From: Acinetobacter pittii
GTDB lineage: Bacteria; Pseudomonadota; Gammaproteobacteria; Pseudomonadales; Moraxellaceae
Assembly (NCBI RefSeq): GCF_034064985.1
Contig: NZ_CP139249.1
Span: 992,001 to 1,056,000, forward strand
Length of the DNA: 64,000 nt
Direction of reading: 5' to 3'
The translations under genes were made by a program, and so were the position numbers. The notes under the pieces are model-generated. The model was given only the letters and a program-made list of their open reading frames with translations. It had not been told where the DNA came from and did no database searches. Shown piece after piece: positions 37,987 through 47,803 of the stretch. Each line of letters starts with the position of its first letter. Within the stretch, counting starts at the first letter, position 1.

Positions 37987-38370
37987 TTAATGATCATGTT
38001 TATGCGCGTGAAAATCTTCATTTTTACGGAAACGTAAATAATTTTCGAATTGTTCACAATATTCATCGAAGTTATCTTCAAGCATCATCTGAAATTGCTG
38101 AAGAAGGTAAGACATAACCTGATCTTTCGCATCACGCATTTCATTACCATCTTTAAAGTTATTTGCTGCTACCCATGTATTGAAACGGGCAGTAGCAAAT
38201 AACATTGCAGCACTCACTTGACCACGTAGCTCAGCCGGATCAACTTTTTTATCTTTTGGCGGGCGACAAAAATCATTAGCCTGTTTAATAAATTCATCCG
38301 CACGCTCAAAGAAAACAGCATTTAACGCTTCTTCTTCAGTAATATCTGTTGCATTAATCTTTTGAGACAT
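37987..38370 (-). CDS. DUF3144-family protein
   Basis: The 127-residue acidic protein is predicted to be mainly helical, with FFERADEFIKQANDFCRPPKD, VSAAMLFATARFNTWVAANN and YCEQFENYLRFRKNEDF segments typical of DUF3144 and a His-rich tail (HAHKHDH). Its function is unknown. There is no signal or membrane segment. It converges on the M16 gene and diverges from the next gene with an 89-base gap. Confidence 0.85.
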   Translation of the reverse strand: MSQKINATDITEEEALNAVFFERADEFIKQANDFCRPPKDKKVDPAELRGQVSAAMLFATARFNTWVAANNFKDGNEMRDAKDQVMSYLLQQFQMMLEDNFDEYCEQFENYLRFRKNEDFHAHKHDH

Positions 38371-38477
38371 GACTTATTCCCGCAAAAATAGAGCTGCTTA
38401 TTATAGGCAAACGCTTGCGGAAACAAAACCTTTGACTTAGTCTGTAAATAGCCTAAGTATTGGTAGGAGAGACTAAT

Positions 38478-39110
38478 ATGCAAGATGCAATTGCTATTCA
38501 AAGTTTAAAGACAGATATTGCTTTATTACGCCAGCATGTTTTCCCACCTCAATATTTAGAGCATGTTGAAGGACTGCCGATTTATTATGGCTTGCAAGAA
38601 GAAGTCGAAAATTATTATCTCCAATGGCAAGGTCTAATTGAAAGGGCACAAGAACTTTTTCAGCCATTTATGGAAGATGAATTACCAGATGCTATTCATT
38701 TACCAAGTCATTTAAATTTACCGCTATTCTTTTTTCACGTAGACCGAATTCGCATTAATAAAACACGCGCAAAAGAATCTAAAACTTTCCGCGGTGTTGC
38801 GAGTCTGATTGAAAAATGCGGGCAGTTTGAAACAGATCAAATATTTACGATGCAAGAATGGTTGCAAAGTGATGATACCGCGGCTCTGGTTGCTCACCGT
38901 GAATTCATCGATTTAAGAACCTATGTATTCCAGCATGGACAAAGCGAATATACACGTTCACGGTTTTATACCAATGGGATTGTGCTAGGGGTTGAGCCGC
39001 ATTTTAAACTGGTCGATGCTCGTGATAAACCAAGAAAGCAGCGCAGCGATAGCTATAGTGATCCGTTAGCAGATAACGGCGTATGGAAAGTATTTGGTAA
39101 ATACCGTTAA
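38478..39110 (+). CDS. conserved hypothetical protein, soluble, about 210 residues
   Basis: I do not recognise a family. The frame is open from TTG 38460, but TAGGAGA stands seven bases before ATG 38478, so I take that start. The protein is soluble and mixed alpha/beta with a leading helix (QSLKTDIALLRQHVF), a LPLFFFHVDRIRIN core and a basic tail with KPRKQRSD. Features such as RIRINKTRAKESKTFRG suggest nucleic-acid or phosphate contacts, which is a guess. A hairpin terminator follows immediately. Confidence 0.75.
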   Translation: MQDAIAIQSLKTDIALLRQHVFPPQYLEHVEGLPIYYGLQEEVENYYLQWQGLIERAQELFQPFMEDELPDAIHLPSHLNLPLFFFHVDRIRINKTRAKESKTFRGVASLIEKCGQFETDQIFTMQEWLQSDDTAALVAHREFIDLRTYVFQHGQSEYTRSRFYTNGIVLGVEPHFKLVDARDKPRKQRSDSYSDPLADNGVWKVFGKYR

Positions 39111-39138
39111 AAAGTCGCTGCACGTTTACAGCGACTTT
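39111..39138. terminator. terminator between the hypothetical and CYTH-CHAD genes
   Basis: AAAGTCGCTG and CAGCGACTTT pair around CACGTTTA, between converging genes. Confidence 0.85.
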
Positions 39139-39145
39139 ATATAAA

Positions 39146-40609
39146 TTACCAGAAAGTTTCAGCCTGACTAAAAGTTTGTAAAGCTTTTGCTGAGCGCTTT
39201 TGTAGGTGAGGCTGTTTGGCTTTTACCCAGCCTAGAGCAAACCAAAAAGACGGATCTTGTTCAATCACATTGTTAAAAATACCTTCTGCAATAAACAAAT
39301 CGTTATATTGACCTAGGGTATTTTGCACAGGTTGTAGCTGTTTTAAATATTGCTGTACTTTTTTATTTGGATAAAGACTCGAAATAAACTCAACACAATA
39401 ACGTAACTGCTTAGCTTGCTTTCTTATTTTGTGTTGTTCAGTCACTTCAAGCTCAGAGAAGTATTCAGCATTATTAATCACTTTATGATGTAACTTATCT
39501 AAACTCTTTTTAATGTGTTTTTTTAATCCACCTGTTTTGCTGTCTGAATCTTCTTCTGAATAAGCAAATGCTAATAAATCGAGTAATAGCTTAATTGTGT
39601 CCGCAGAGGTAAAGAGTATTGAGAGTTCTTTTGAGGGCTGAACTGAAACGGGTAGTAAAAGCTCAGGTGAACCATGTTTTTGAATGACAGGTAACACCTC
39701 GGTGCGAATAGCATCTTCATCACGAGTGTCGCCAAGCTTACGGAAAAGTTCGGCAATTTTTTCTTCCCAAACAGGATTTAGCTCGCTTGACCAGCCAGAA
39801 AAATGCTTCAGTGCACTACGTAAACGGCGCAAACTCACACGTGCCTGATGGATATGCTCAGCTTCGGCAACTCCATCAGCAATGACAGCCATATTTGGTA
39901 AAAATTGTCCTAAACAGTTTTCAACAATCTTTTTTAAAGCCTGCTCAGCAGTAATATCTTTATTTAATGACAGAGCTTTAGCATGAACAGCAGGTGAGGC
40001 AGCTTGCCCTAATGCCAATAAATTACCACGCTCAGCTTTACTTCTTACATCGAGCCAAAGTGAGTAACGATTAATCCATTGTTGAGCAAATTGAATAAGT
40101 GTTTTAACTGCACCTTGTTTAAGTTCGAACTCAACTTCACAAATTACACTTTGTGCATCTGCTGTTTTTACGACACCGTCATCGAGACAGACTTCAATAA
40201 CTGTATTGTCTGCTTCAAATACATGATAAGTACGCTGTACATCCGTCTCAAATTGCAAACTTAACTTTTCAGCTTCTTTACCTAGAGCTGTATTAATTAA
40301 ATCAATTATGACTTTATTATCTTGATACAACTCAAGGTTTAAGTCAGGTTCTTGCTCATACTTACCTAAATGAATTTCTTCTTCAACACGGTGGAGATGG
40401 CTTTGACCTGCGGCTTTAAATGTTTGTACCCATTGATCATCTTCTTTACGCAGACGTAAGGCCATACCATTTTTTGCGAGTAATCGATCAGGAGTATCGT
40501 AATACTTTGCCTGTAAGTGAATGTTCTTTGCTTTGTGTTTTTTTAAATATTGCTGGACAGTTTTTTTCTTCGATTCAGGTAACTGAAACTTTAGTTCGAC
40601 TTCGACCAT
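39146..40609 (-). CDS. CYTH-CHAD domain protein (inorganic triphosphatase-like)
   Basis: The 487-residue product has an N-terminal CYTH domain (residues 1-200) with the ExExK motif in VEVELKF, YYDTPDRLLAKNGMALRLRKE, EVCLDDGVVK and ICEVEFELKQGA, followed by a C-terminal CHAD domain (from about 220) rich in His, Arg and Lys (ARVSLRRLRSALKHF; RKQAKQLRYCVEF). CYTH enzymes hydrolyse tripolyphosphate, and CHAD domains bind polyphosphate. The layout equals E. coli YgiF, a triphosphatase. It is monocistronic, with an A/T-rich 165-base gap upstream. Confidence 0.9.
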   Translation of the reverse strand: MVEVELKFQLPESKKKTVQQYLKKHKAKNIHLQAKYYDTPDRLLAKNGMALRLRKEDDQWVQTFKAAGQSHLHRVEEEIHLGKYEQEPDLNLELYQDNKVIIDLINTALGKEAEKLSLQFETDVQRTYHVFEADNTVIEVCLDDGVVKTADAQSVICEVEFELKQGAVKTLIQFAQQWINRYSLWLDVRSKAERGNLLALGQAASPAVHAKALSLNKDITAEQALKKIVENCLGQFLPNMAVIADGVAEAEHIHQARVSLRRLRSALKHFSGWSSELNPVWEEKIAELFRKLGDTRDEDAIRTEVLPVIQKHGSPELLLPVSVQPSKELSILFTSADTIKLLLDLLAFAYSEEDSDSKTGGLKKHIKKSLDKLHHKVINNAEYFSELEVTEQHKIRKQAKQLRYCVEFISSLYPNKKVQQYLKQLQPVQNTLGQYNDLFIAEGIFNNVIEQDPSFWFALGWVKAKQPHLQKRSAKALQTFSQAETFW

Positions 40610-40780
40610 AATATATCTCCCTGAATCAGGTATTTAGACTATCTTGAATAAGTATAATAGCTTAGCGTTAAAAATAATGATTTTGATAGAGAAAGTTACA
40701 ATCAAACATATGACGCTACACTTTTATTTAGGTGTACAATCAGGTGACGTTTTGATCAAATAAAAATCAGGAAGATGATC

Positions 40781-41158
40781 GTGAATGCACCAGTAAACTT
40801 TAGCCATGAAGCTCAGCCAGAGTTTGAATTGCCGATTAAAAACTATCAGGAATTTTATCGTTTTTATTTAACTGAACACCGTAACATCATGAGCAGACGC
40901 TTACACGTGGTGGGCAGTAGCATTGGTCTATACTTTTTTTCAAAAGCAGTCCGTAAGAAGCAAGCCAAATATGTGCTCTATGGTTTGGTAGCGGGTTATG
41001 CAAATGCTTGGGTTGGACATTTTGTGTTTGAAAAAAATAAGCCTGCCAGTTTTAAACAACCTTTCTATAGCTTTATTTCTGATTGGCGAATGTTGTCTGA
41101 TGTTGCACGTGGCCGTTTGAGTTTGGTTGACCGTAAGTTTGATAAAATTCCGAGCTAA
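40781..41158 (+). CDS. DUF962/Mpo1-like membrane protein
   Basis: The 125-127-residue product has the YRFYLTEHRNIMSRRLHVVGSS His-containing segment and a YGLVAGYANAWVGHFVFEKNKPASFKQPFYSFISDWRM-like C-terminal part, here given as its start YGLVAGYANAWVGHF, typical of Mpo1-like proteins. Yeast Mpo1 is an iron-dependent dioxygenase of 2-hydroxy fatty acids, and the His residues would bind iron. The start is uncertain: AGGAAG (40769-40774) abuts ATG 40775 but is ideally placed six bases before GTG 40781, which I choose. Confidence 0.78.
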   Translation: MNAPVNFSHEAQPEFELPIKNYQEFYRFYLTEHRNIMSRRLHVVGSSIGLYFFSKAVRKKQAKYVLYGLVAGYANAWVGHFVFEKNKPASFKQPFYSFISDWRMLSDVARGRLSLVDRKFDKIPS

Positions 41159-41273
41159 TTTTTATATCTATTCTAAATATACCGATTGGTACTGGTAAGC
41201 CTATATCAATCGGTACTTATGATGACTTATAAATCCGTTATACTAGCGAAGTTTTTTAAAGCGAGAGTAGAGT

Positions 41274-41885
41274 ATGCGCGGTTTATACCTCATTACCAAT
41301 GATGACCCAATCCAATTATTATTAGAAAAATTAGACACCGCACTCGCAACCCGTCAAATCGCAATTTTACAGTACCGCCGTAAAAAAGTTGACAAAGCCG
41401 ACCAGCCTGCTGAAGTTGAACAGATCAAACAATTATGTGAAAAATATCAGGTTCCTTTTGTCATTAATGATGACCTAAAACTGGCTGCTCAGTTTGGTTT
41501 AAGTGTGCATTTAGGTCAAAGCGATGGTGAAATCACCGATGCAAAATCGCAGTTACCAGAAGGTGTCATTATTGGCCGTACTTGCTTAAATTCATTAGAA
41601 CTTGCCCAAAAAGCAATTACAGATGGCGCGACTTATATTGCATTTGGTGCGGTCTATGCGACTTCTACAAAACCTGAAGCAGGTAATGTGGGGATCGAAG
41701 TAATTAAGCAGGCAGCAGCTCAATATGATGTACCAATTTGTGCGATTGGTGGTTTAACTGTTGAAAACTCAAAACCTGTGATTGAGGCAGGGGCTGACCT
41801 GTGTGCAGTCATTAGTGATATATTAGGTCGATCAACTGCTGAAATTCCTGCCCGTGTACAGGCGTGGGCACAATTATTTTCTTAA
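41274..41885 (+). CDS. thiE: thiamine-phosphate synthase
   Basis: This enzyme joins the hydroxymethylpyrimidine and thiazole phosphate moieties to make thiamine phosphate. The 203-residue TIM barrel has LYLITND at the start, ILQYRRKKVDK, FVINDDLKLA, VHLGQSDG, IIGRTCLNS, YIAFGAVYATSTKP and ICAIGGLTVEN in order. It precedes hemL by 42 bases and the two are likely one transcript. No thiamine riboswitch is visible in the 115 bases upstream. Phosphate- and Mg-binding residues look intact. Confidence 0.95.
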   Translation: MRGLYLITNDDPIQLLLEKLDTALATRQIAILQYRRKKVDKADQPAEVEQIKQLCEKYQVPFVINDDLKLAAQFGLSVHLGQSDGEITDAKSQLPEGVIIGRTCLNSLELAQKAITDGATYIAFGAVYATSTKPEAGNVGIEVIKQAAAQYDVPICAIGGLTVENSKPVIEAGADLCAVISDILGRSTAEIPARVQAWAQLFS

Positions 41886-41927
41886 GCTTTCAAAATTATT
41901 TTTTAGATATTTAAGACGAGCATTTCC

Positions 41928-43226
41928 ATGAGTTTATCTCCAAAGCAAGAACAGTTATTTAAACAAGCCAGCAAACACATTCCAGGTGGTGTGAACTCTC
42001 CGGTACGTGCCTTTAATGGCGTTGGAGGAACACCGGTTTTCATCGAGAAAGCAAAAGGTGCTTATTTATGGGATGTGGATGGTAAGCGTTATGTTGACTA
42101 TGTTGGTTCTTGGGGACCAATGATTTTAGGTCATGCTCATCCAGAGATTATTAAGGCTGTACAAACAGCAGCAGAAGACGGCTTAAGTTTTGGTGCACCA
42201 ACCGTACACGAAACAACGCTGGCAGATATTATCTGTGAAATCATGCCATCAATTGAATTGGTGCGTATGACTAACTCGGGTACAGAAGCGACCATGACCG
42301 CTATTCGTTTAGCGCGTGGTTACACTGGCCGTGACAAAATTGTGAAGTTTGAAGGTTGTTACCACGGCCACTCAGACTCACTTTTAGTAAAAGCAGGTTC
42401 AGGTTTACTGACTTTAGGTGAAGGTGAACCGACTTCGAAAGGTGTGCCTGTTGATTTTGCTAAACATACTTTAACGTTACCTTACAACGATATTGCAGCA
42501 TTAAAAGAATGCTTTGTAAAATTTGGTCATGAAATTGCGGGTGTTATTATTGAGCCTGTCGCGGGTAACATGAATATGGTGAAACCAATTGACGGTTTCT
42601 TACAAGCCATTCGCGATATTTGTGATGAATATAAATCTGTATTCATTATTGATGAAGTGATGACAGGCTTTCGTGTTGCTTTAGGTGGCGCACAATCGGT
42701 TTATAACGTTAAACCTGATTTAACGACTTTAGGTAAAATTATTGGTGCAGGCCTACCAGTTGGTGCGTTTGGTGGTAAGCGTGAAATCATGGAATGCATC
42801 GCACCTTTAGGTGGTGTATACCAAGCAGGTACATTATCTGGTAACCCACTTGCTATGCGTGCTGGTATTGAGATGTTTAAACATTTACGCCAACCTGACT
42901 TTTACAGCAAATTATCTGCTCAACTTGAAAAGTTACTGGCAGGCTTACAAGCAGCAGCTGATGAAGCGGGTATTCCATTTAAGACTCAGCAAGCTGGCGC
43001 AATGTTTGGTCTGTATTTTACTGACCAAGAAGATATTACAAGCTTTGACTCTATGTTGGCATGTGATATTGAAGCTTTCAAAAAGTTCTTCCATGGCATG
43101 TTAAAGCGTGGGGTAAACTTGGCACCTTCAGCATTTGAAGCAGGCTTTATTTCATCTGCACATTCTGATGAAGATATCGAATATACAATTCAGGCTGCAA
43201 AAGAAACATTCGCTGAAATGAAGTAA
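41928..43226 (+). CDS. hemL: glutamate-1-semialdehyde 2,1-aminomutase
   Basis: This PLP enzyme makes 5-aminolevulinate in the C5 haem pathway. The 432-residue product has [18 protein letters not shown] at the N terminus, [51 protein letters not shown] and the PLP lysine in [17 protein letters not shown]. Length is normal. It lies behind thiE and ends before a strong terminator. Confidence 0.97.
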   Translation: MSLSPKQEQLFKQASKHIPGGVNSPVRAFNGVGGTPVFIEKAKGAYLWDVDGKRYVDYVGSWGPMILGHAHPEIIKAVQTAAEDGLSFGAPTVHETTLADIICEIMPSIELVRMTNSGTEATMTAIRLARGYTGRDKIVKFEGCYHGHSDSLLVKAGSGLLTLGEGEPTSKGVPVDFAKHTLTLPYNDIAALKECFVKFGHEIAGVIIEPVAGNMNMVKPIDGFLQAIRDICDEYKSVFIIDEVMTGFRVALGGAQSVYNVKPDLTTLGKIIGAGLPVGAFGGKREIMECIAPLGGVYQAGTLSGNPLAMRAGIEMFKHLRQPDFYSKLSAQLEKLLAGLQAAADEAGIPFKTQQAGAMFGLYFTDQEDITSFDSMLACDIEAFKKFFHGMLKRGVNLAPSAFEAGFISSAHSDEDIEYTIQAAKETFAEMK

Positions 43227-43231
43227 GCAAA

Positions 43232-43257
43232 AAAGCCCGTGTTAAACGGGCTTTTTA
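43232..43257 (+). terminator. terminator of thiE-hemL
   Basis: AAAGCCCGT and ACGGGCTTT pair around GTTAA, followed by T residues. Confidence 0.9.
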
Positions 43258-43288
43258 ATTTGAGCTATTTTTATGTTTGTAGAGAACA

Positions 43289-43993
43289 ATGTTTTATCCC
43301 TTACCTCGAAAAATCCAGTTAGCCGCAAGTACTTCAAATTGGTCAATTGAGTCAGCGCAAAGTATATTGTTATTGGTTGGGCTTAATGAGCTTAAACTAC
43401 GACCATATTGGTCTGAGCAACCATTGGCGAACCATTTGGAATTGTTAAGTAAGCGCGCTCAATCACTCGAAATTCCAATTATTTTTATTGAGACATCTCA
43501 GCTTCAACAAACCATGTTGGAGCTTGGTCAGCGTTTGTCATCAAATACTAAAGCCCAAGTTATGATGGCAGGTGATTTGTCGCCTCTGTTTAAACAAGTC
43601 ATGCAGCTTGTTTTATCGATTACAGATCAGGTCAGTGTTGTAAATGATGCGATCTTGGCGGCTAATCTAGAGCAGCATATTCAATGGGTTGAAAAGATCA
43701 GTTTTGACCATATAAAACATTTAAATACGCAGAGCCTAATACGCTTATGGTCTTTAAGTGCGCCGTCCTCCTATATCTTGTCGGATAAAGGAATTTTATT
43801 GGCCATTGCTGAACAGTTAGGGCGACATCCTATGGAGATCCATCCTGAAATTGATTTAAGAAACTACGGACTAGATCAGTCTGCTGTGAATTATTTAGTC
43901 GATCTATGGCGTGCAAATGGTGCGAGCTTAAGCGCTGAAGAGATAATGCAAACACCGACATTGCAACATATTATGCAGTTATTGAAGCCTTGA
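43289..43993 (+). CDS. EntB-like protein, degenerate isochorismatase plus carrier-like domain
   Basis: The 234-residue product aligns in order with EntB-type proteins, which pair an isochorismatase domain with an aryl carrier domain in siderophore synthesis. The N terminus (LPRKIQLAASTSNWSI, then ILLLVGLNEL) lines up with the first strand, but the catalytic Asp is missing (Gly instead). The last 47 residues match the aryl carrier domain closely and without gaps, including YGLD, LWRANG and TPTLQHIMQLL, but the phosphopantetheine-bearing Ser of GLDS is Gln (about residue 197). So it is probably a catalytically dead relative with a new role. No siderophore genes are nearby. Confidence 0.65.
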   Translation: MFYPLPRKIQLAASTSNWSIESAQSILLLVGLNELKLRPYWSEQPLANHLELLSKRAQSLEIPIIFIETSQLQQTMLELGQRLSSNTKAQVMMAGDLSPLFKQVMQLVLSITDQVSVVNDAILAANLEQHIQWVEKISFDHIKHLNTQSLIRLWSLSAPSSYILSDKGILLAIAEQLGRHPMEIHPEIDLRNYGLDQSAVNYLVDLWRANGASLSAEEIMQTPTLQHIMQLLKP

Positions 43994-44086
43994 CTGACTA
44001 TAGATCTCAAGTGATCCATAATATTTGCAAATTCTGCTGTTAATTTACCCGAACGGCATTGTAATTCGGACGTAAGCTTTTTATTA

Positions 44087-44764
44087 TTGCCCGCTTGTTT
44101 TTCATCTTACCTTGGGAATACAACTTTGAGTGATTTTCTAAGTGAACATCTGATCTATCGTGATGATGATTTTATGGTGATTCATAAACCTTCGGACATC
44201 TTGAGTGTTCCTGGTAAGGGTGATTTACATGATAGCGTTTTGACAAGGTTGGTTGCGATTGAACCTAAAACTTTGCTCATTCACCGTCTAGACCGAGATA
44301 CTTCAGGTATTTTAGTATTTGGTTTATCCAAACGTGGTCAAAGTGCGATTGCACGTCAATTTCAAGATCGTCAGACTTCAAAAATATATGAAGCGCTTGT
44401 CGCAGGTCATTTAGAGGGTGAAGGGACTGTAGATATTCCTGTCATCTATGACCCAAGCCGACCACCTTTACATATTGTCGACGCTTCTCACAACAAGCCT
44501 GCTTTAACACATTGGCAGGCCATAGAACATTTTCAGATTCAGGGACAGCCTGTAACTCGTGTCAAATTAACACCAATTACGGGCCGATCTCATCAACTCC
44601 GTGTACACATGCAATATCTTGGGCATCCAATTGTAGGTGACACGCTGTATGCAACACCGGAGCAGCAACTTGTTCCGCGTTTATGTTTGCATGCCAAACA
44701 GTTAAGTTTTAATCATCCTGTCACAGCAGAAACATTAACTTTTGACTGTCCTGTACCGTTTTAA
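44087..44764 (+). CDS. rluA: RluA-family rRNA/tRNA pseudouridine synthase
   Basis: The product has the RluA core: IYRDDDFMVIHKPSDILSVPG, IHRLDRDTSGILVFGLSK with the catalytic Asp, and LTPITGRSHQLRVHMQYLGHPIVGD. It lacks an S4 domain and at about 210-225 residues equals RluA, which modifies U746 of 23S rRNA and U32 of several tRNAs. The start is uncertain: TTG 44087 opens the given frame, but TTG 44126 is closer to the E. coli N terminus. No terminator is evident; rapA begins 144 bases on. Confidence 0.87.
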   Translation: MPACFSSYLGNTTLSDFLSEHLIYRDDDFMVIHKPSDILSVPGKGDLHDSVLTRLVAIEPKTLLIHRLDRDTSGILVFGLSKRGQSAIARQFQDRQTSKIYEALVAGHLEGEGTVDIPVIYDPSRPPLHIVDASHNKPALTHWQAIEHFQIQGQPVTRVKLTPITGRSHQLRVHMQYLGHPIVGDTLYATPEQQLVPRLCLHAKQLSFNHPVTAETLTFDCPVPF

Positions 44765-44917
44765 TGTAAAAATTTTAATGCGTGATTTTTTGTAGCAAAG
44801 CGATTTAATTGGTTTTTGCTTCAAAATTTTGCTTTAAAGACTACATAAAAAGATGCAAAAATAAGCTAATTTGCATCGTACAATATGTAGTGCGAACTTG
44901 AGAGAAAGGTGGAAAAA

Positions 44918-47746
44918 TTGCAGCAGTATGCTATTGGTCAACGTTGGCTATCAGACACAGAAACTGAGCTCGGTTTAGGTGTTCTTATTGATGTAGATGA
45001 AAGATCTGTCAGCATTTTATTCCCCAAAAGTGATGAGACACGTGTATATGCACGTAATAATGCTCCACTATCTCGTATCATCTTCAATACGAATGATGAA
45101 GTTCAAGATCAAGAAGGCCAGAAGTGGATCGTTGAGTCTGTTGAAGACCGTCATGGCGTTTTGCGTTACAACGTTGTTCGTACTTTAGAAAATGGCGAGC
45201 AAGAGCGTAAAGCACTCAATGAAACACGTATTGGTGCGCAAATTCAATTATCTAAACCTTTAGATCGTTTGCTTGCAAGTCAAGTTGACTATAAAGAGTG
45301 GTATGACCTGCGTATTGAAGCGATGCTCATGCAAGCACAAATGCAGACCAGTCCTCTCCGTGGAATGGTCGGTGCACGTGTTGGCCTGATCCCTCATCAG
45401 CTTTATATCGCACATGAAGTTGGTAAACGTTTTGCTCCTCGTGTTTTACTTGCCGATGAAGTTGGTTTAGGTAAAACAATTGAAGCTGGTTTAATTATCC
45501 ACCAACAGCTTAAAACTGGTCGTTCAGAACGAATTCTGATTTTAGTCCCTGATTCTCTTCAGTATCAGTGGATGATTGAAATGCGTCGCCGTTTTAACTT
45601 GCAATTCTCTCTGTTTGATTTAACGCGTACTGCATCTATTAAAGAACATGATCCAGAGCTTAACCCGTTCTTGACTGAGCAATGCATTATTGCCAGCGTT
45701 GACTTAATGGTTGACCATGATGATTTGCGTGAGCAAGCCATAGAAGCTGGTTTTGATTTGCTCGTAGTCGATGAAGCACATCATTTGATGTGGAGCGAAG
45801 AAGAAGGCGGTAATGATCGCTACGATTTAATTGAAGAATTAGCTGAAAATACAGCAGGGGTGTTATTACTCACTGCAACACCTGAACAATTAGGCGTAGA
45901 AAGCCATTTCGCTCGCTTACGTTTACTTGATCCACAGCGTTTTAGTAGTTTAGAACGCTTTTTAGATGAAGAGACTCAATATCAGCAGACTGCAAAAATT
46001 GCTGAAGTGCTCATGTCGGATCAAGCTCTAACACCAGAGCATTTATCTGCTTTAGAAGGTTTGTTAGGTCACAGCATTGAAGACCAGCCTGATCAACGCT
46101 TTAGAGCTATTCACGAGTTATTAGACCGTCACGGTACTGGACGTATTTTATTCCGTAATACACGTGAAGCAATTCAGGGCTTCCCAGGTCGTGATTGTCA
46201 GCCAGCACCATTACCAGCACCAGAAGATTGGTCAAAAGATGGCAAACTGCGTGAGCAAATGTGGCCTGAAGAAGCACAGATTGATGGTTCATGGATGCAA
46301 AATGATCCGCGTGTACCATGGTTAATGGAAATTTTACGCAAAGATCTTAAGCATAAAAAAGTGCTTTTAATTGCGCGTAGTGGACCAGTGGTTGAGTCTT
46401 TAGAAAATGTATTGCGTTTGCATGCAGGTATTCGTACCGCAATGTTCCATGAGGGCATGAGCTTACTAGAGCGTGACCAAGCAGCTGCTTATTTTGCCGA
46501 AGAAAGCTATGGCGCTCAGATTCTATTGTGTTCGGAAATTGGTTCGGAAGGCCGTAATTTCCAATTCGCCAGTGATCTAATTTTATTTGATCTACCAGCT
46601 AACCCAGATGTTTTAGAGCAACGTATCGGACGTCTAGACCGTATTGGTCAAGAAAACCGTATCCAAATTCATGTGCCATATCTTGTGGGAACAGCTCAAG
46701 AGCGTATGTTCCGTTGGTATAACGAAGCACTTAATATTTTCAGCAATATTTCTCCGACAGCGCAAACGCTGCAAGAGAATTTTATTGTTGAATTAAAAGA
46801 CTGCTTACTTGCAGACCAAGGTCAAACATTTGAAGATTTGCTTGAAGAGGTGAACGTTCAACGTCAAGCCTTAGAAGCTGAACTTCAAGCTGGTCGAGAT
46901 CGTTTACTTGAATATAATTCATGTCGCCCTATCGTGGCACAAGAAATTGTTCAGGCCCTTGAAGACTATGATGACAATACTACGCTACCAATGTTTGTGA
47001 AGCGTTTCATGTCATCAACCAATATCGACTTTGATGAGCAAAGTAATGGTACGGTGATTATTAAACCAACCGACCAAATGCAAGTGCAAGGTTTGGCTTT
47101 AGACGAAGAAGGTATGACCGCAACGTTCTATCGCGATCAAGCTCAGCTTCGTGAAGATGCTCAATATTTAACTTTAGAGCATCCATTCATTGAAAGTGTT
47201 ATGGAAATGATCCGTACGCAATCATTTGGTAGTACCAATGTTGCTGTACTCAAATCTAATGCTTTAAAGCAGGGTTCAGTCTTAATTGAAGTCTGGTTTA
47301 AAGTAGATGTTGTTGCCCCGAAATCACTGAACTTACCATCGAGCTTACCTAAGCAGCTTATTCGCGTATTGTTAAGTGAAAATGGACAGGATTTGTCTGA
47401 AAAAATTGATCCGACAATTTTAAAACCATATTTACATCATTTAGATGGCAATAGCTGCCGCCAAGTAGTTAAAGCTCGCCGTGATATCATTGAGCAGCGC
47501 TATAAACAAGCGTTAGAAATTGCGAAAGTTGATTTACCGCAGCTTCAGCAACAAGCAAAAGAACATTATGGCAATAAATGGCAATATGAAATTGACCGTT
47601 TAACTTATCTCAAACAGTTCAACCCAAGTATTCGTCAAGACGAAATTGAACGTTTACAGAAACTGCAAAAAGAAGGCTTGAGCTTACTTGATGGTTTAAC
47701 TGTTACACCAGAAGCAATTCAAGTGTTAGTTGTGGTTAAGCCGTAA
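44918..47746 (+). CDS. rapA: RNA polymerase-associated ATPase RapA
   Basis: This Swi2/Snf2 ATPase recycles RNA polymerase. The product has an N-terminal Tudor-like region (GQRWLSDTETELGLG), Walker A ADEVGLGKTIEAG, DEAH box VVDEAHHLMW, the LLTATPEQLG motif, and helicase C motifs (ILLCSEIGSEGRNFQFA; DLPANPDVLEQRIGRLDRIGQ), with a C-terminal Rap domain. Length of about 942 residues fits. The AAAGGTGG ribosome site (44905-44912) overlaps a GTG at 44909 and stands five bases before TTG 44918, where alignment with the E. coli N terminus begins, so I choose 44918. Confidence 0.95.
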   Translation: MQQYAIGQRWLSDTETELGLGVLIDVDERSVSILFPKSDETRVYARNNAPLSRIIFNTNDEVQDQEGQKWIVESVEDRHGVLRYNVVRTLENGEQERKALNETRIGAQIQLSKPLDRLLASQVDYKEWYDLRIEAMLMQAQMQTSPLRGMVGARVGLIPHQLYIAHEVGKRFAPRVLLADEVGLGKTIEAGLIIHQQLKTGRSERILILVPDSLQYQWMIEMRRRFNLQFSLFDLTRTASIKEHDPELNPFLTEQCIIASVDLMVDHDDLREQAIEAGFDLLVVDEAHHLMWSEEEGGNDRYDLIEELAENTAGVLLLTATPEQLGVESHFARLRLLDPQRFSSLERFLDEETQYQQTAKIAEVLMSDQALTPEHLSALEGLLGHSIEDQPDQRFRAIHELLDRHGTGRILFRNTREAIQGFPGRDCQPAPLPAPEDWSKDGKLREQMWPEEAQIDGSWMQNDPRVPWLMEILRKDLKHKKVLLIARSGPVVESLENVLRLHAGIRTAMFHEGMSLLERDQAAAYFAEESYGAQILLCSEIGSEGRNFQFASDLILFDLPANPDVLEQRIGRLDRIGQENRIQIHVPYLVGTAQERMFRWYNEALNIFSNISPTAQTLQENFIVELKDCLLADQGQTFEDLLEEVNVQRQALEAELQAGRDRLLEYNSCRPIVAQEIVQALEDYDDNTTLPMFVKRFMSSTNIDFDEQSNGTVIIKPTDQMQVQGLALDEEGMTATFYRDQAQLREDAQYLTLEHPFIESVMEMIRTQSFGSTNVAVLKSNALKQGSVLIEVWFKVDVVAPKSLNLPSSLPKQLIRVLLSENGQDLSEKIDPTILKPYLHHLDGNSCRQVVKARRDIIEQRYKQALEIAKVDLPQLQQQAKEHYGNKWQYEIDRLTYLKQFNPSIRQDEIERLQKLQKEGLSLLDGLTVTPEAIQVLVVVKP

Positions 47747-47761
47747 CTTACCCAAAATAAA

Positions 47762-47788
47762 AAAAGCGCCGAGAGGGCGCTTTTTTTA
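47762..47788. terminator. bidirectional terminator between rapA and the AI-2E-family gene
   Basis: AGCGCC and GGCGCT pair around GAGAG, with A and T tracts on both sides. Confidence 0.9.
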
Positions 47789-47803
47789 TACATCGATTTT
47801 GAG

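Noticed and set aside
41159..41273. Thiamine (TPP) riboswitch before thiE
   Set aside because: The 115-base gap shows no CUGAGA or THI-box-like conserved segments.
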